Assembly (NCBI GenBank): GCA_944323035.1
Contig: CALUQY010000014.1
Coordinates: 1-62,170, forward strand
DNA from: Candidatus Gastranaerophilales bacterium
GTDB taxonomy: Bacteria; Cyanobacteriota; Vampirovibrionia; Gastranaerophilales; Gastranaerophilaceae
Direction of reading: 5' to 3'
Length of the DNA: 62,170 nucleotides
Positions 42,035-51,800 of the stretch are shown piece after piece; position 1 is the stretch's first letter; each line of letters begins with the position of its first letter. A program made the translations under genes and the position numbers. The notes below the pieces were generated by a model. That model was not told where the DNA came from, did not search any database, and saw only the letters and a program-made list of their open reading frames with translations.

Positions 42035-44206
42035 ATGAAAATATTGGAGATAAAAAATAGTTTAGTTAAAATAGCGTATGACGTAGAGGACAATTTAGCA
42101 CTTTCTGGGTTTGCAATCATTGAAGATACCAACACCCCGTATGTTGCTCAGGTCGTTAATTTGAAGGCTGAAAACGGCAGAAATTTTGCAGTTTTGAAAC
42201 TTTTGTTTACATTCAATACAGACGGAGTCTTGAAAGCATACAATGGAACGATACCTTCACTTGACGCTACAATTACCAGGCTTCCTTCAGAAGAAATATT
42301 GAGCATTCTGCCAATGGATAATCCTGTTTATTTAGGGCTTCTGGCACAGCAGAATCTTCCGTTTAAGCTTGATTCCTCCGTACTTGAATCTAATCTTTTA
42401 ATCTGCTCCAATAATGTTGACAATACCAGTAAACTTTTAAGCAATATTCTTCCTCAAATCGTTGATGAAGGTAAAAAAATAGTTTTATTTGATGTGAATG
42501 GTGATTTTTCATCAGAAGATAACTTCGTATTCGGTAAAAATTTTAAACTTCCGCTTAAATCCCAGTTCCTTGATTTTATATTTGAAAACGATCTGGAAGG
42601 CGTTGCACCGGTTAGTAAAGCGGTTATTCAGGATATTTTTAAAGAAGTTCAGGATTATATTAATGACTTGCCGGAAGGTTATCTGCCTATTGATTTGTTT
42701 ATTAACGTTGTCCAGCAGCAATATCAGGAAACCGGTATTGCGGAACTCGTTCTGCTTAAAAATAAATTGTTGAAATATATGAATAACAATGTTTTTGCAG
42801 CAGGTAATGACGATATAAATCTATTTAGAAATAAGGTAGCACATTCAGATTCATTGATTGTTGATATCGCTAATGTTGATTTGAAACTGCAAAAACTGCT
42901 AATTCCTTATATGTTTGATTGCGTTTCTACTGTTAATTCGGATACATTTGTCCTGATTACAATGAATAACGATGTCGCAGATAAACGCTTACTCAGAAAG
43001 ACCCTGGAATTTAAAAATATTTATACAACAATTATTTGCGGTCATGAATTTAAATATCTGCCTGATTTGAAGCAGATTATTCAAAACCTTATTCTGTTTG
43101 CACCGCAAACTTTGCAGCATGATTTCGCAAATTACAATACTTTCCTTAACAAGTTAAATCCGGATGAATTTGTTGTATACGGCCCGGCTACACAAAATAT
43201 TCCGTTTATTGTTCAGGTTAAACCGTATGAAGATTTAATAGAACTAGATAAACAACTTGCCGAAAACCGTGAGAAGGAAGCCCGGATTGAAGAGGCGTCA
43301 GATGAAAAGGAAGAAACAACTGTTGAAGAGAATGTTTATACAACGATACCGCCTTCATCTATGGATTTGACGGAAGCTTTGAAGGAAGAGCCGGCAGCCG
43401 AGCAGCCTGAACTTATATCTTATGAAGAGCCGGAAATTATTGAAGTTCAGCCGGAGCCTCATGTAGAGGATAAAGTGAAAGATGAAGTTGTACTTCCTCA
43501 ATTGCCGGAAAATAAAGAAGAACATATTGATGATTTTCCCTCCTTTCATGAAGAGGAGCCAATCGTTTCTGATGCTGACGATGCGCCTGCTTTTGAACAG
43601 GAAGTTATTAACGACAGAGAAATTTTGGAAGAACAGGTAGCAAAAGATGTTGATGCGGCACTATACCGCAAGTTTGATGAAGAATCACTGGAAACAGAAA
43701 ACGATGTTAACCCTGATGTTCTGATTGATGAAGAGCCGGAACTTTCTGAAAGTGATCTGGATTTTATTCAATCTATGCCGATTGAAGACAACAATCAGGA
43801 AGTTTATACAGCTGATGAGTTTGAGCAGGAATCTGATGACGGAGTGCCTACCGTTGAAGATTTAGAAAATTCTGTGCTGGATGAGGGTTCTATTGAAGAA
43901 CTTGATGTTGACAATTCGCACATGTTTATTGACGATGATGACGATGGAAGCGCTGATGACTCTCAAATGGTTCCGATTTATACTCCGGATGAGATGAAAG
44001 AAAATGATGAAAACGCTCCGTTATTTGAAGCAGGCGATGTTGTTTCCCACCCTAAATATGGTCAGGGGGTTGTTGAAAAAATGATTAACTACGGTAATAA
44101 AACGCTTTGTTCAATTAGTTTCGTGAATATCGGCAGAAGATTACTGGATCCGAACTTATCAGAATTGAAGCTGGTCAGTCGCGGCGGGGTTATTGTTAAT
44201 AACTAA
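42035..44206 (+). CDS. HerA-like (degenerate) ATPase-fold protein with acidic linker and Tudor-like tail
   Basis: 723 residues. Residues 1-95 resemble a HAS-barrel. Residues 110-395 follow the HerA/VirB4 plan, with 'IVLFDVNGDFSSED' (149-162) in the place of the hFDxHGEY motif and 'SLIVDIANVDLKLQKLL' (273-289) in the Walker B region. The P-loop position 'LLICSNNVDNTSKLL' (121-135) has lost GxxGxGKT. Residues 405-660 are an Asp/Glu-rich disordered linker. Residues 664-712 ('GDVVSHPKYGQGVVEKMINYG') match the Tudor-like fold at the C-terminus of UvrD/PcrA helicases. I infer a non-hydrolysing DNA- or RNAP-associated scaffold. SD AAGGAGC. Confidence 0.65.
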   Translation: MKILEIKNSLVKIAYDVEDNLALSGFAIIEDTNTPYVAQVVNLKAENGRNFAVLKLLFTFNTDGVLKAYNGTIPSLDATITRLPSEEILSILPMDNPVYLGLLAQQNLPFKLDSSVLESNLLICSNNVDNTSKLLSNILPQIVDEGKKIVLFDVNGDFSSEDNFVFGKNFKLPLKSQFLDFIFENDLEGVAPVSKAVIQDIFKEVQDYINDLPEGYLPIDLFINVVQQQYQETGIAELVLLKNKLLKYMNNNVFAAGNDDINLFRNKVAHSDSLIVDIANVDLKLQKLLIPYMFDCVSTVNSDTFVLITMNNDVADKRLLRKTLEFKNIYTTIICGHEFKYLPDLKQIIQNLILFAPQTLQHDFANYNTFLNKLNPDEFVVYGPATQNIPFIVQVKPYEDLIELDKQLAENREKEARIEEASDEKEETTVEENVYTTIPPSSMDLTEALKEEPAAEQPELISYEEPEIIEVQPEPHVEDKVKDEVVLPQLPENKEEHIDDFPSFHEEEPIVSDADDAPAFEQEVINDREILEEQVAKDVDAALYRKFDEESLETENDVNPDVLIDEEPELSESDLDFIQSMPIEDNNQEVYTADEFEQESDDGVPTVEDLENSVLDEGSIEELDVDNSHMFIDDDDDGSADDSQMVPIYTPDEMKENDENAPLFEAGDVVSHPKYGQGVVEKMINYGNKTLCSISFVNIGRRLLDPNLSELKLVSRGGVIVNN

Positions 44207-44556
44207 TTAGACCTTAATTTTGAAGCACCTTTTAAGTAAACATATTGCGGAACAAAATATTCTTCGCAGTTTACAACTAATAAAATGCGAATGCATTTTT
44301 CAATGGCGCCGTCAACGGTTGCTTCGTTAAAACATAGCATGGCAACATCAGTCCAATTCCTGTCAATACGTGCAAATTTTGCCGGAAACGCTGCTGTTAA
44401 ATCTTTTGTAAGCGTAAAAATTATATGTGAAACCATTGATTTATCAATATTATTTCTTTCAACTATTTCATCAAGAAGTTTTAATGTACCGGTTTTGATT
44501 GCATCAACAGTATTTTCTTCGACAGTAATAGCACCGCGTATCCCTTTTGTAATCAT
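44203..44556 (-). CDS. aroH: Monofunctional chorismate mutase, AroH type
   Basis: Rearranges chorismate to prephenate for Phe/Tyr synthesis. 117 residues with the AroH trimer-fold signature: 'RGAITVEENT' (active-site Arg), a long helix 'DAIKTGTLKLLDEIVER', 'FTLTKDLTAAFPAKFAR' and 'CIRILLVVNC'. It is cyanobacteria/Bacillus type rather than the helical AroQ. Converges with the HerA-like gene, overlapping by 4 bases. Follows fmt after 10 bases (AGGAGA SD), so it is the last gene of def-fmt-aroH. Confidence 0.92.
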   Translation of the reverse strand: MITKGIRGAITVEENTVDAIKTGTLKLLDEIVERNNIDKSMVSHIIFTLTKDLTAAFPAKFARIDRNWTDVAMLCFNEATVDGAIEKCIRILLVVNCEEYFVPQYVYLKGASKLRSN

Positions 44557-44566
44557 AAGAATTCTC

Positions 44567-45478
44567 CTATTTTTTCAATCCGTTATACCAGTCCCTTGCA
44601 CTCATTTCGCCCTTGCCTTCAGGTTTTACACGGACTAATAAAATACTTTTGTCACCGCAGGCAACTTCAATACCTTCTCTGGTTAAATTTAAAAATTCTC
44701 CTGCAGAACCCGAGCCATTACAAACCTTTGTTTCAAGAACTTTAATAATTTTATCGTTGTGCATAAAATACGCGCAAGGAAATTTATAAATTCCGCGAAC
44801 CAGATTATGAATTGATTGTGCATCTTTGTTCCAATCAATCAAACATTCTTCTTTATCAAGTTTGTTTGCAAAACATACTCCGTCCTCGCACTGTTTTTGA
44901 GGGGTAATTGTTTTTTCGACAAGCCCGATAAGTGTTTTTTCAAGTAATTCCGGTGACTTTTCGCTGATTTCTTCAAATAAGTCAACGCAGGTTGTTTTAT
45001 CCGAAATTTTTATTATTTCTTTTAAGCAAACATCTCCGCAGTCAAGCCCGAGTTCAGTTATCATCGTGCAGATGCCGGTTTCGGTATCACCATTTATAAT
45101 TGCGCGCTGAATTGGGTTTGCCCCTCTGTATTTAGGAAGAAGCGAGGCATGTAGGTTGATTGTCGCATATTTTGGAATGTCCAGAACCTCCTGTGATAAA
45201 ATTTGTCCGAATGCAAATGTTACAAAAAAGTCAGGCTTTAAATCTTTTAAAGCTTCAATAACCTCCGGAGATTTTCTTATTGATTTCGGCTGAAAAACAG
45301 GTAGATTTTTTGTCAGCGCAAATTCTTTAATCGGCGGCATTGTAAGTTTATGGCCGCGTCCTGCCGGTTTATCCGGCTGGGTAACTACGGCAAGCACATT
45401 AATTCTTTTGGAATTATATAAATATTCCAGCGATTTTAATGCTATTTTAGGTGTTCCGAAAAAAACTATATTTATCAT
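44567..45478 (-). CDS. fmt: Methionyl-tRNA formyltransferase
   Basis: Formylates initiator Met-tRNA using 10-formyl-THF. N-terminal Rossmann domain with 'FFGTPKIALKSLEYL' and the catalytic segment 'INLHASLLPKYRGANPIQRAI' with 'GLDCGDVCL'. The C-terminal OB domain includes 'IYKFPCAYFM' and ends 'PEGKGEMSARDWYNGLKK'. 303 residues, normal. Starts 2 bases after def. Confidence 0.96.
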   Translation of the reverse strand: MINIVFFGTPKIALKSLEYLYNSKRINVLAVVTQPDKPAGRGHKLTMPPIKEFALTKNLPVFQPKSIRKSPEVIEALKDLKPDFFVTFAFGQILSQEVLDIPKYATINLHASLLPKYRGANPIQRAIINGDTETGICTMITELGLDCGDVCLKEIIKISDKTTCVDLFEEISEKSPELLEKTLIGLVEKTITPQKQCEDGVCFANKLDKEECLIDWNKDAQSIHNLVRGIYKFPCAYFMHNDKIIKVLETKVCNGSGSAGEFLNLTREGIEVACGDKSILLVRVKPEGKGEMSARDWYNGLKK

Positions 45479-45480
45479 GT

Positions 45481-46014
45481 TTATTCCCTGATAAGTCTGT
45501 CCTGCTCAATTTTTGGAAGGTTATGTTTAGCAAGTTCCTGTTCGGTTTGTTCAACATCAGCGCATCTGTCCACAAAAAGAATTCCTTCAAGGTGGTCAAA
45601 TTCGTGCTGAATTGCACGCGATAGAAGCGAGCCGTCTTTAGCTTCCATAACAAAACTTCTGCCTTTAATGTCGGTGGCTTTTACCATGACATATTCTGCT
45701 CTTGTAACGTCAGTGTAGACATCAGGAAAACTCAGACAGCCTTCCTGCGTACAAACGGAACCCGATTTCTTAATGATTTTAGGATTGATGAACACAAGCG
45801 GGTGAAGCGGTTCGTTTTCAGTGCTGACATCAATAACGAAAATTCTCAAATTAACGCCGATCTGCGGAGCCGCAAGTCCGACACCGTTGGCACTATACAT
45901 AGTTTCAAGCATATCGTGCACTAAGTCCTGAATTTTTTTTGAAACTTTAAAAACCTCTCTGGTAGGTTCCCTTAATGACGGTTCTCCATATTTTACAATT
46001 CTTTTTATAGCCAT
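45481..46014 (-). CDS. def: Peptide deformylase
   Basis: Removes the formyl group from nascent proteins. All three motifs are present: 'GVGLAAPQIG', 'QEGCLSFP' (metal Cys) and 'QHEFDHLEG' (HExxH). 177 residues. First gene of def-fmt-aroH. It has a TATAAT (minus strand) followed by a 19-base leader with a strong AAGGAGA SD, in contrast to the leaderless-looking genes nearby. Confidence 0.97.
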   Translation of the reverse strand: MAIKRIVKYGEPSLREPTREVFKVSKKIQDLVHDMLETMYSANGVGLAAPQIGVNLRIFVIDVSTENEPLHPLVFINPKIIKKSGSVCTQEGCLSFPDVYTDVTRAEYVMVKATDIKGRSFVMEAKDGSLLSRAIQHEFDHLEGILFVDRCADVEQTEQELAKHNLPKIEQDRLIRE

Positions 46015-46092
46015 TTCTTCTCCTTATTCGTAATTATACTACAAAAAAGTAACTTTTCAAAATCGGAAAAATGTTGTATAATTATGATAGAG

Positions 46093-46395
46093 ATGAAAAA
46101 GATAATTTTACCTTTAATATTTATTTGTACTGTAACAGGATTAAGTGTATCGGCGGAGGGGTTATCTGCAACGCAGGTAACCGGCGTTGACAGCAGGCCT
46201 GAGAAAGTGGTGCCTTTTTTGAATAATTCTTATAAAAATTCACGGATTTTTGTAGGTGCAAAAATTAACCCGTACGGTAAAGTTGACTGTAAAGAATCCG
46301 CGAACGCGTACGATCCGTATTATTGCGGTCTTAGAAATTCTCCGGAAGTAGTTAAATTCAGTAATACACGTGCCGGAATTACTTTTACTTTTTAG
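46093..46395 (+). CDS. Small secreted protein of unknown function
   Basis: 100 residues beginning MKKIILPLIFICTVTGLSVSA, a typical Sec signal peptide cleaved after VSA. The mature part (~79 residues) has two Cys ('VDCKES' and 'DPYYCG') that may form a disulphide, and an Asn/Tyr-rich sequence. Family not recognised. TATAAT at 46077-46082 lies 10 bases before this ATG, so an in-frame ATG at 46084 is too close to the -10 to be transcribed. The resulting leader is only a few bases. Confidence 0.65.
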   Translation: MKKIILPLIFICTVTGLSVSAEGLSATQVTGVDSRPEKVVPFLNNSYKNSRIFVGAKINPYGKVDCKESANAYDPYYCGLRNSPEVVKFSNTRAGITFTF

Positions 46396-46455
46396 TTCTG
46401 TAGAATTAGCAATTTTTTAAATCTTTTATTTTTATATATAATAAAGGGGAAATTT

Positions 46456-46860
46456 ATGAAAAAAATATTTGGTTTATGTGTATCTTTTATAGCAATATGC
46501 GTGGGATTCTGTTCAGTGCCGGCATTTGGCGCAAGAGGCTATACTCCGTCTTACGGAATGCGTGTTGAAAAATATTCAACCGGCGGCACATTTAACTTAT
46601 CCGAGCCGCATGTTGTAGCGCCTGCTGTTGGGCATGTTAATACGACCGGACAGGCGCAGCTTGTGGGCTACTATTCGCACAGACGCCATCATAACATGAT
46701 ACCGCGTCACAACGGTATGTATAAAACTTATGACCGCAAAACCGTTAAGCGTACCGCTGTTAACAAAACTAAGTACAGAAATGCTGATGAAAATAGAAAA
46801 ACACGGTACAGAACGCCGGCTTACAGAAATAAAACACTTGAAGCATATAACGGCCGCTAA
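46456..46860 (+). CDS. Small secreted, very basic protein
   Basis: 134 residues. Signal peptide MKKIFGLCVSFIAICVGFCS...FGA (about 1-26). The mature protein is rich in Arg, Lys, His and Tyr, with 'YYSHRRHHNMIPRHNGMYK' and 'KTKYRNADENRKTRYRTPAYRNK'. It probably binds acidic cell-surface polymers or nucleic acid; no family recognised. It could be a surface adhesin or LPS-associated protein. AAGGGGA SD 6 bases before ATG, terminator downstream. The preceding small secreted gene is 60 bases upstream, so the two may be co-transcribed. Confidence 0.7.
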   Translation: MKKIFGLCVSFIAICVGFCSVPAFGARGYTPSYGMRVEKYSTGGTFNLSEPHVVAPAVGHVNTTGQAQLVGYYSHRRHHNMIPRHNGMYKTYDRKTVKRTAVNKTKYRNADENRKTRYRTPAYRNKTLEAYNGR

Positions 46861-46869
46861 TTGTCCGAG

Positions 46870-46904
46870 AAAGACTCGCGATAAGGAACGTGAGCGAGTC
46901 TTTT
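46870..46904. terminator. Terminator between secreted basic protein and mnmG
   Basis: Ten-bp stem AAAGACTCGC/GCGAGTCTTT (46870-46879 with 46894-46903), loop of 14 bases. The remaining 70 bases to mnmG hold another CTCGC/GCGAG pair and are GC-richer than usual here. Confidence 0.7.
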
Positions 46905-46977
46905 GAGTGACGTATTAGACAGCGCAGCCGCTACGACTCGCGGTTCAGCGAGGCGGTGTGGCGGAGAACTGCTTTAT

Positions 46978-48834
46978 TTACTTAAGCATTACCATTAAAA
47001 CCGAAATATCAGCCGGTTTGACGCCGCCTATTCTTGAAGCCTGGGCTAAGTCTTTCGGTCTGATTTTTTCAAGTTTCTGTTTGGTTTCGGTTGAAATATG
47101 TTCAATTTTTGAGTAGTCTATATTTTCAGGAATGATGTATTTCTCAAGTTTTGCCGATTGCTCCACCTGAAATTCCTGACGCTTCAGGTAGCCGTCATAT
47201 TTAACAAGTATTTCAACCTGTTCACAGACATCTTTTGGGAGAGTTCGTGCGGTTGTGTCAAGTTCTTTTAATGTTTTATATGATATATTCGGACGTTTCA
47301 AAAGCTCAATCGCTTTTACACCGCGGTCTATATGTTCGCCAAATTTTGTCAGAATCGCATTCGTTTCTTCTGTTGCCGGAATTTTTGCATCTTTAATCCT
47401 GTTCATTTCGTTTTCGATTGCGCTCTGTTTAGTTTTAAAGATTTCAAACTGCCTGTCATCAATCAAGCCGTATTTGTGCCCGATTTCGGTAAGACGCTCA
47501 TCAGCATTATCCTGACGCAGAAGAAGTCTGTATTCCGAGCGTGAGGTGAGCATTCTGTATGGCTCATCAATATCTTTTGTTACGAGATCGTCAATTAGGG
47601 TTCCGATGTAAGACGAGCTGCGCGGAAGCTCAAGCATTTCACTCTTATTTATATAGTTTATAGAATTTATTCCGGCGATAAGCCCCTGAGCAGCGGCTTC
47701 TTCGTAACCGCTGGTACCGTTAATTTGTCCGGCAAAGAAAAGCCCCTGAATTTGTTTCGACATCAATGAATGTGTTGTCTGAACTGCCGGAACATAATCA
47801 TATTCAACCGCATAGGCTGGTTTTATGACGTGTGCATTTTCTAGACCCGGCAGGGTTCTCAGCATTTTTACCTGAACATCTGCCGGCAGGCTGCTTGAAA
47901 AGCCCTGAATGTACACTTCATAAGTTCCCAGTCCTTCCGGTTCGATAAAGATATGATGAGAAGGATTTTCGCTGAATCTAACGATTTTATCCTCAATTGA
48001 CGGGCAGTATCTAGGCCCGACACCTTTTATCAACCCCTGATACATCGGGGATTTATCAAGGTTAGCCTTGATAATTTCGTGCGTACGCTCATTTGTTCGT
48101 GTAAGATAACAAGGAACCTGTTTTCTCACCGGACGATCCGGTTTGAATGAAAAATAAGTGATTTCTTCATCACCGGGTTGAATTACCATTTTTGAGTAAT
48201 CAATAGTTCTGGCATCAACTCTCGGCGGAGTGCCTGTTTTGAGCTTTTGGGTAATAATACCGTATTTATTTAAGGATTCTGATAGACCGAGTGCCGGCAT
48301 TTCTCCAAGCCGCCCGGCCGGATAGGATTTTAACCCGACAAAAATTCTTCCGTTTAAAGAGGTTCCGGTTGTTAAAATTATGGCTCTTGTCCTGTATTCT
48401 ATTCCGAATTCGTCAACCGCGCCTGTAATTTTCCCGTCTTTCACAATAATATCCGTAATGCATGCCTGACGTAATTTAATATTATCCGTGGATTCAATGA
48501 TATTGCGCATAACGTGCATGTATTCTTTTTTATCAGACTGTGCCCTTAGCGCTCTTACGGCAGGGCCTTTTGAGGAATTCAACACTTTCATCTGAACGTA
48601 AGTAGCATCTGTAACTTCTCCCATAACACCGCCCAGTGCATCAATTTCTCTCACAAGTGTTGATTTCGCAGGGCCGCCCACTGCCGGATTGCAAGGCATA
48701 AGTGCAATATTATCCAGATTTAGTGTGGCAAATAATACTTTAGCTCCGAGCCGTGCGCTGGAAATCGCAGCTTCACAACCGGCGTGTCCCGCGCCGACTA
48801 CTATTATGTCGTAATCATTTTCCAAGTAATTCAT
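46978..48834 (-). CDS. mnmG: tRNA uridine-5-carboxymethylaminomethyl synthesis enzyme MnmG
   Basis: FAD protein that with MnmE modifies U34 of tRNAs reading NNA/NNG codons. N-terminal FAD loop 'VVGAGHAGCEAAISSARLGA', then 'MPCNPAVGGPAKSTLVREID', 'KTGTPPR', 'RYCPSIEDK' and 'GQINGTSGYEEAAAQG'. The C-terminal domain starts about 470. 618 residues, normal. mnmE is not in the window. The start codon has no SD and lies 6 bases after TATAAT, so a leaderless mRNA is likely. Confidence 0.97.
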   Translation of the reverse strand: MNYLENDYDIIVVGAGHAGCEAAISSARLGAKVLFATLNLDNIALMPCNPAVGGPAKSTLVREIDALGGVMGEVTDATYVQMKVLNSSKGPAVRALRAQSDKKEYMHVMRNIIESTDNIKLRQACITDIIVKDGKITGAVDEFGIEYRTRAIILTTGTSLNGRIFVGLKSYPAGRLGEMPALGLSESLNKYGIITQKLKTGTPPRVDARTIDYSKMVIQPGDEEITYFSFKPDRPVRKQVPCYLTRTNERTHEIIKANLDKSPMYQGLIKGVGPRYCPSIEDKIVRFSENPSHHIFIEPEGLGTYEVYIQGFSSSLPADVQVKMLRTLPGLENAHVIKPAYAVEYDYVPAVQTTHSLMSKQIQGLFFAGQINGTSGYEEAAAQGLIAGINSINYINKSEMLELPRSSSYIGTLIDDLVTKDIDEPYRMLTSRSEYRLLLRQDNADERLTEIGHKYGLIDDRQFEIFKTKQSAIENEMNRIKDAKIPATEETNAILTKFGEHIDRGVKAIELLKRPNISYKTLKELDTTARTLPKDVCEQVEILVKYDGYLKRQEFQVEQSAKLEKYIIPENIDYSKIEHISTETKQKLEKIRPKDLAQASRIGGVKPADISVLMVMLK

Positions 48835-48840
48835 AATTAA

Positions 48841-48868
48841 ATTATATGCTAAAATTATCTTGAAACAA
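48841..48868 (-). promoter_or_regulatory. Leaderless-type promoter of mnmG
   Basis: Minus-strand TTGTTT (48863-48868), 16 bases, TATAAT (48841-48846), 6 bases, then ATG at 48834. It partly overlaps the end of the upstream GH13 gene. Confidence 0.6.
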
Positions 48869-51800
48869 GTGATAATTTTTCACCGCAAACAGCTTCTTTT
48901 TTAGCGGTGTACAGATTATTCTGTACTGTTCCGAAATTTTTGAACTGAGGGTTATACAAAAATTTTCTGCCTTTGAATGAAAGATTTTCTATCTTACGTT
49001 TAGGGTCGTGGTAAAGAATCATTGTGTTGCCGGTTATTTCTATCGGCGCTTCTTTGTAATGACCGTCAGTATCTTTAATTCTATGTTTAATACAGTATTG
49101 ATTTTTATCATTTTTTTCAACTACATAAATATGCTTCATATCGCTATTATCGCGATTTGAATCAAAGAATATGGTATTAAGCGGCAGACCTGCCGGAAGC
49201 CCGACTGTCAGTGCATGTCTTTTTCTTTCATCCACTGATAAATCAATCTGATTCAAGGTAACTTTATTAGGAATAAGTTCTGCATCAGGTTCGTGAACCT
49301 TTTCCAGTCCGCTTACGTTTAATAAGGATATTGTCATATAGCCAGCGGTATTTTCCCGTAAAATAGTTGGAATTACTACTTTTTCGTCATTTATTCCATA
49401 GTTGCCTTCCTGAAGTTTTAATGGGAATATTGCACCGTCATTCAAAGCCTGAAGTTCTGAGCGTCTACGCTGATACATTATTTTTCTTAAATTATTATTA
49501 TTTTCAACAACGAATCTGCGTCTGTCAGGGCTATGTTTATCGACCCATTCATTATGCAGGTAAGAACGGTTTTGCAGTGTTATATTTTTAGTTGCGTATT
49601 CAAAACCTGTAGAACCTAATTCATCACCTGAATACAAGGTCGGGTTACCTGGCAGTGCGACAAGAAATTCCATCATTGCATTATATTTTTGGTAAGCCGG
49701 TTTCATTATTCTTTCAAAAACATTTTCCGATAATATTTTTAATTCCTTATCGGTAATATCAAAACCAGCTTTGTGAGCGTTTTCGAGTGTTAAGTCAATG
49801 GTCATGTCAATAGGCTTAACCCCGAAAGAGCCGGCTTCAAACGATTTCCCGTCGAATTTTCTGTTAGCAATTTCGGTTAATGAAGTCCTTATTGCATCTC
49901 TCAGGAGGCTTGCTCTGTCATTACCGATTATTCCGGAATTTACCATATCATCAATCTCAGCCATAAAGCCTTTTTTGAGTGCGCTGACCATTGCAAGATC
50001 CATAGGACTGTATCTATCCAGATTGTAGCTGTCAATATCAGACGGCGAACCGTCATAATCTCCCGTAATAAGTCTTACGGCTTCTTCTTTATAATCATGG
50101 TTTGTCCAGTCATTTTTAATCCCGTGGAAGAAATCCATATCCAATGCCATAGCGTGAAGCGCACGGGTATTATCATGGTTATTGAGGAAGGTATAAGAAA
50201 ATATTAACGATTGCAAAGGCCCGGAACGTAAAAATCCTGTTTCCGGATCAACAAGCTGGAAGTGAAGTTTTTTATCCAGATATTTACCGCCGTTTGCAGA
50301 GTGTTGTCCTACGTTAAAATCTTTAGAGAACATTTCAGGCAGTGTGCTGAAAAAGAAGTCATAGTTGGCAACAGATGTTAAATTAGAATCAGTCAGGAAT
50401 TTACCGATAAGATTTGTTTTATTAGGATATCGTTTTGAACCGTGTCCGTATTCATCATAAAGCTCATTCATATCGGTAAGTTCTGCAACCATATATGAAT
50501 TAGGGTTTTCTTTAAGAACATCGTGAGCAAATTTTTCCCAGAAAGAAGTTACCTGACCAAAAATAGAATCAAAATCAGTTTCACCATCTTCCCTTAAAGA
50601 CTCAATATCTGCAACATCCTTAGCCGCGTCAATACGCCAATCCAAACCGGCCTGACTGCGGTCTACTATAGCTTCAGCCAGACGAAAGCTTTGTGCTGTA
50701 GTTTTTTTCAATTTTTTCTTTAAAGCGTCTGCAAGAGCTTCCTTATCGCTTTCAGAAATATTATTCAAACCTGATTTAACTCGTTTAATAAGCTGGTGAG
50801 CTTCATCTTCAGGATTGATCCCCTGGACGCCGATATCTTTAAGAGTTATTTTTTTCAGCCTGTTGTAGTCATAGGAAATGTCACCGTTATCATTTGTTTG
50901 GAAACGGGGAGCTTCGCACAATGATTTAATAACAGCGTATTTCAAAATTTCTTCTGCCAGATAAGGTAAAACATAATTTCCGTATTCGGTATTGTCATCC
51001 CCTATATGAATTTTTTCGTTTTCAGGACGTTCTTTGTCGTTATTCAAACGTTCAATAATGTCTATTGCGAAGTCAGTTAACGGCCCGGTTGAACCAGGAG
51101 TATCGCCTATGAAAAGATGATTTGTTTCCTGATATACCTTCTCGTATTTTGGCTGTAAGTGCGGATTGCCGATTTTATTAAGGAAAAATCTGTCATAAGT
51201 TACAGTATCATCTAACTCCGGCTTATAGTATTCCGGCTGACCGATGTAATCTTCTTTGCATGAACGTTTTGTTATATATGGAGTAGCGAACACGGCAGAT
51301 ATGTCATCGCCGAATTCAATTGAATCCAGCGGCATATTCATCATATACTGCGCTACCTGAGTTTTAAATTCATTGGTATTAGTATTTCCCTTTAAGCCGT
51401 CGTAGTTGCCTTCAAGGATATTCTTTACGGCTTCTTCTGATAGGTTATTTTTTAACCGTTGCGGGAAAATTCCTGAATTAACTTTTTTAATAATTGTTTT
51501 ATAAACTTCTTTCGGGTCGTCCTCATCAAGTTCTTTAAGGTTTTGTGCCACATAAAGGTTCAAAATTTGATTTGTTTTTCTTGTCCAGTAGCGGGCAGAG
51601 GTTACAACGTAATCTCTGGCTTCGTTTGCTGCATATTGAAGCTTTTTGACTTCTTCCTGCTGTTCAATACCCGGTTTTAAAGCAAGAATTCTGTCCATTT
51701 CACCATTTGAAAGAAAATAGTGAATTTTAGCAATATCGAAATTGGAATTCCAGGTATCAATATTCCCTTCAATTTTGTTATCCAGCTGCATATTGGAAAA

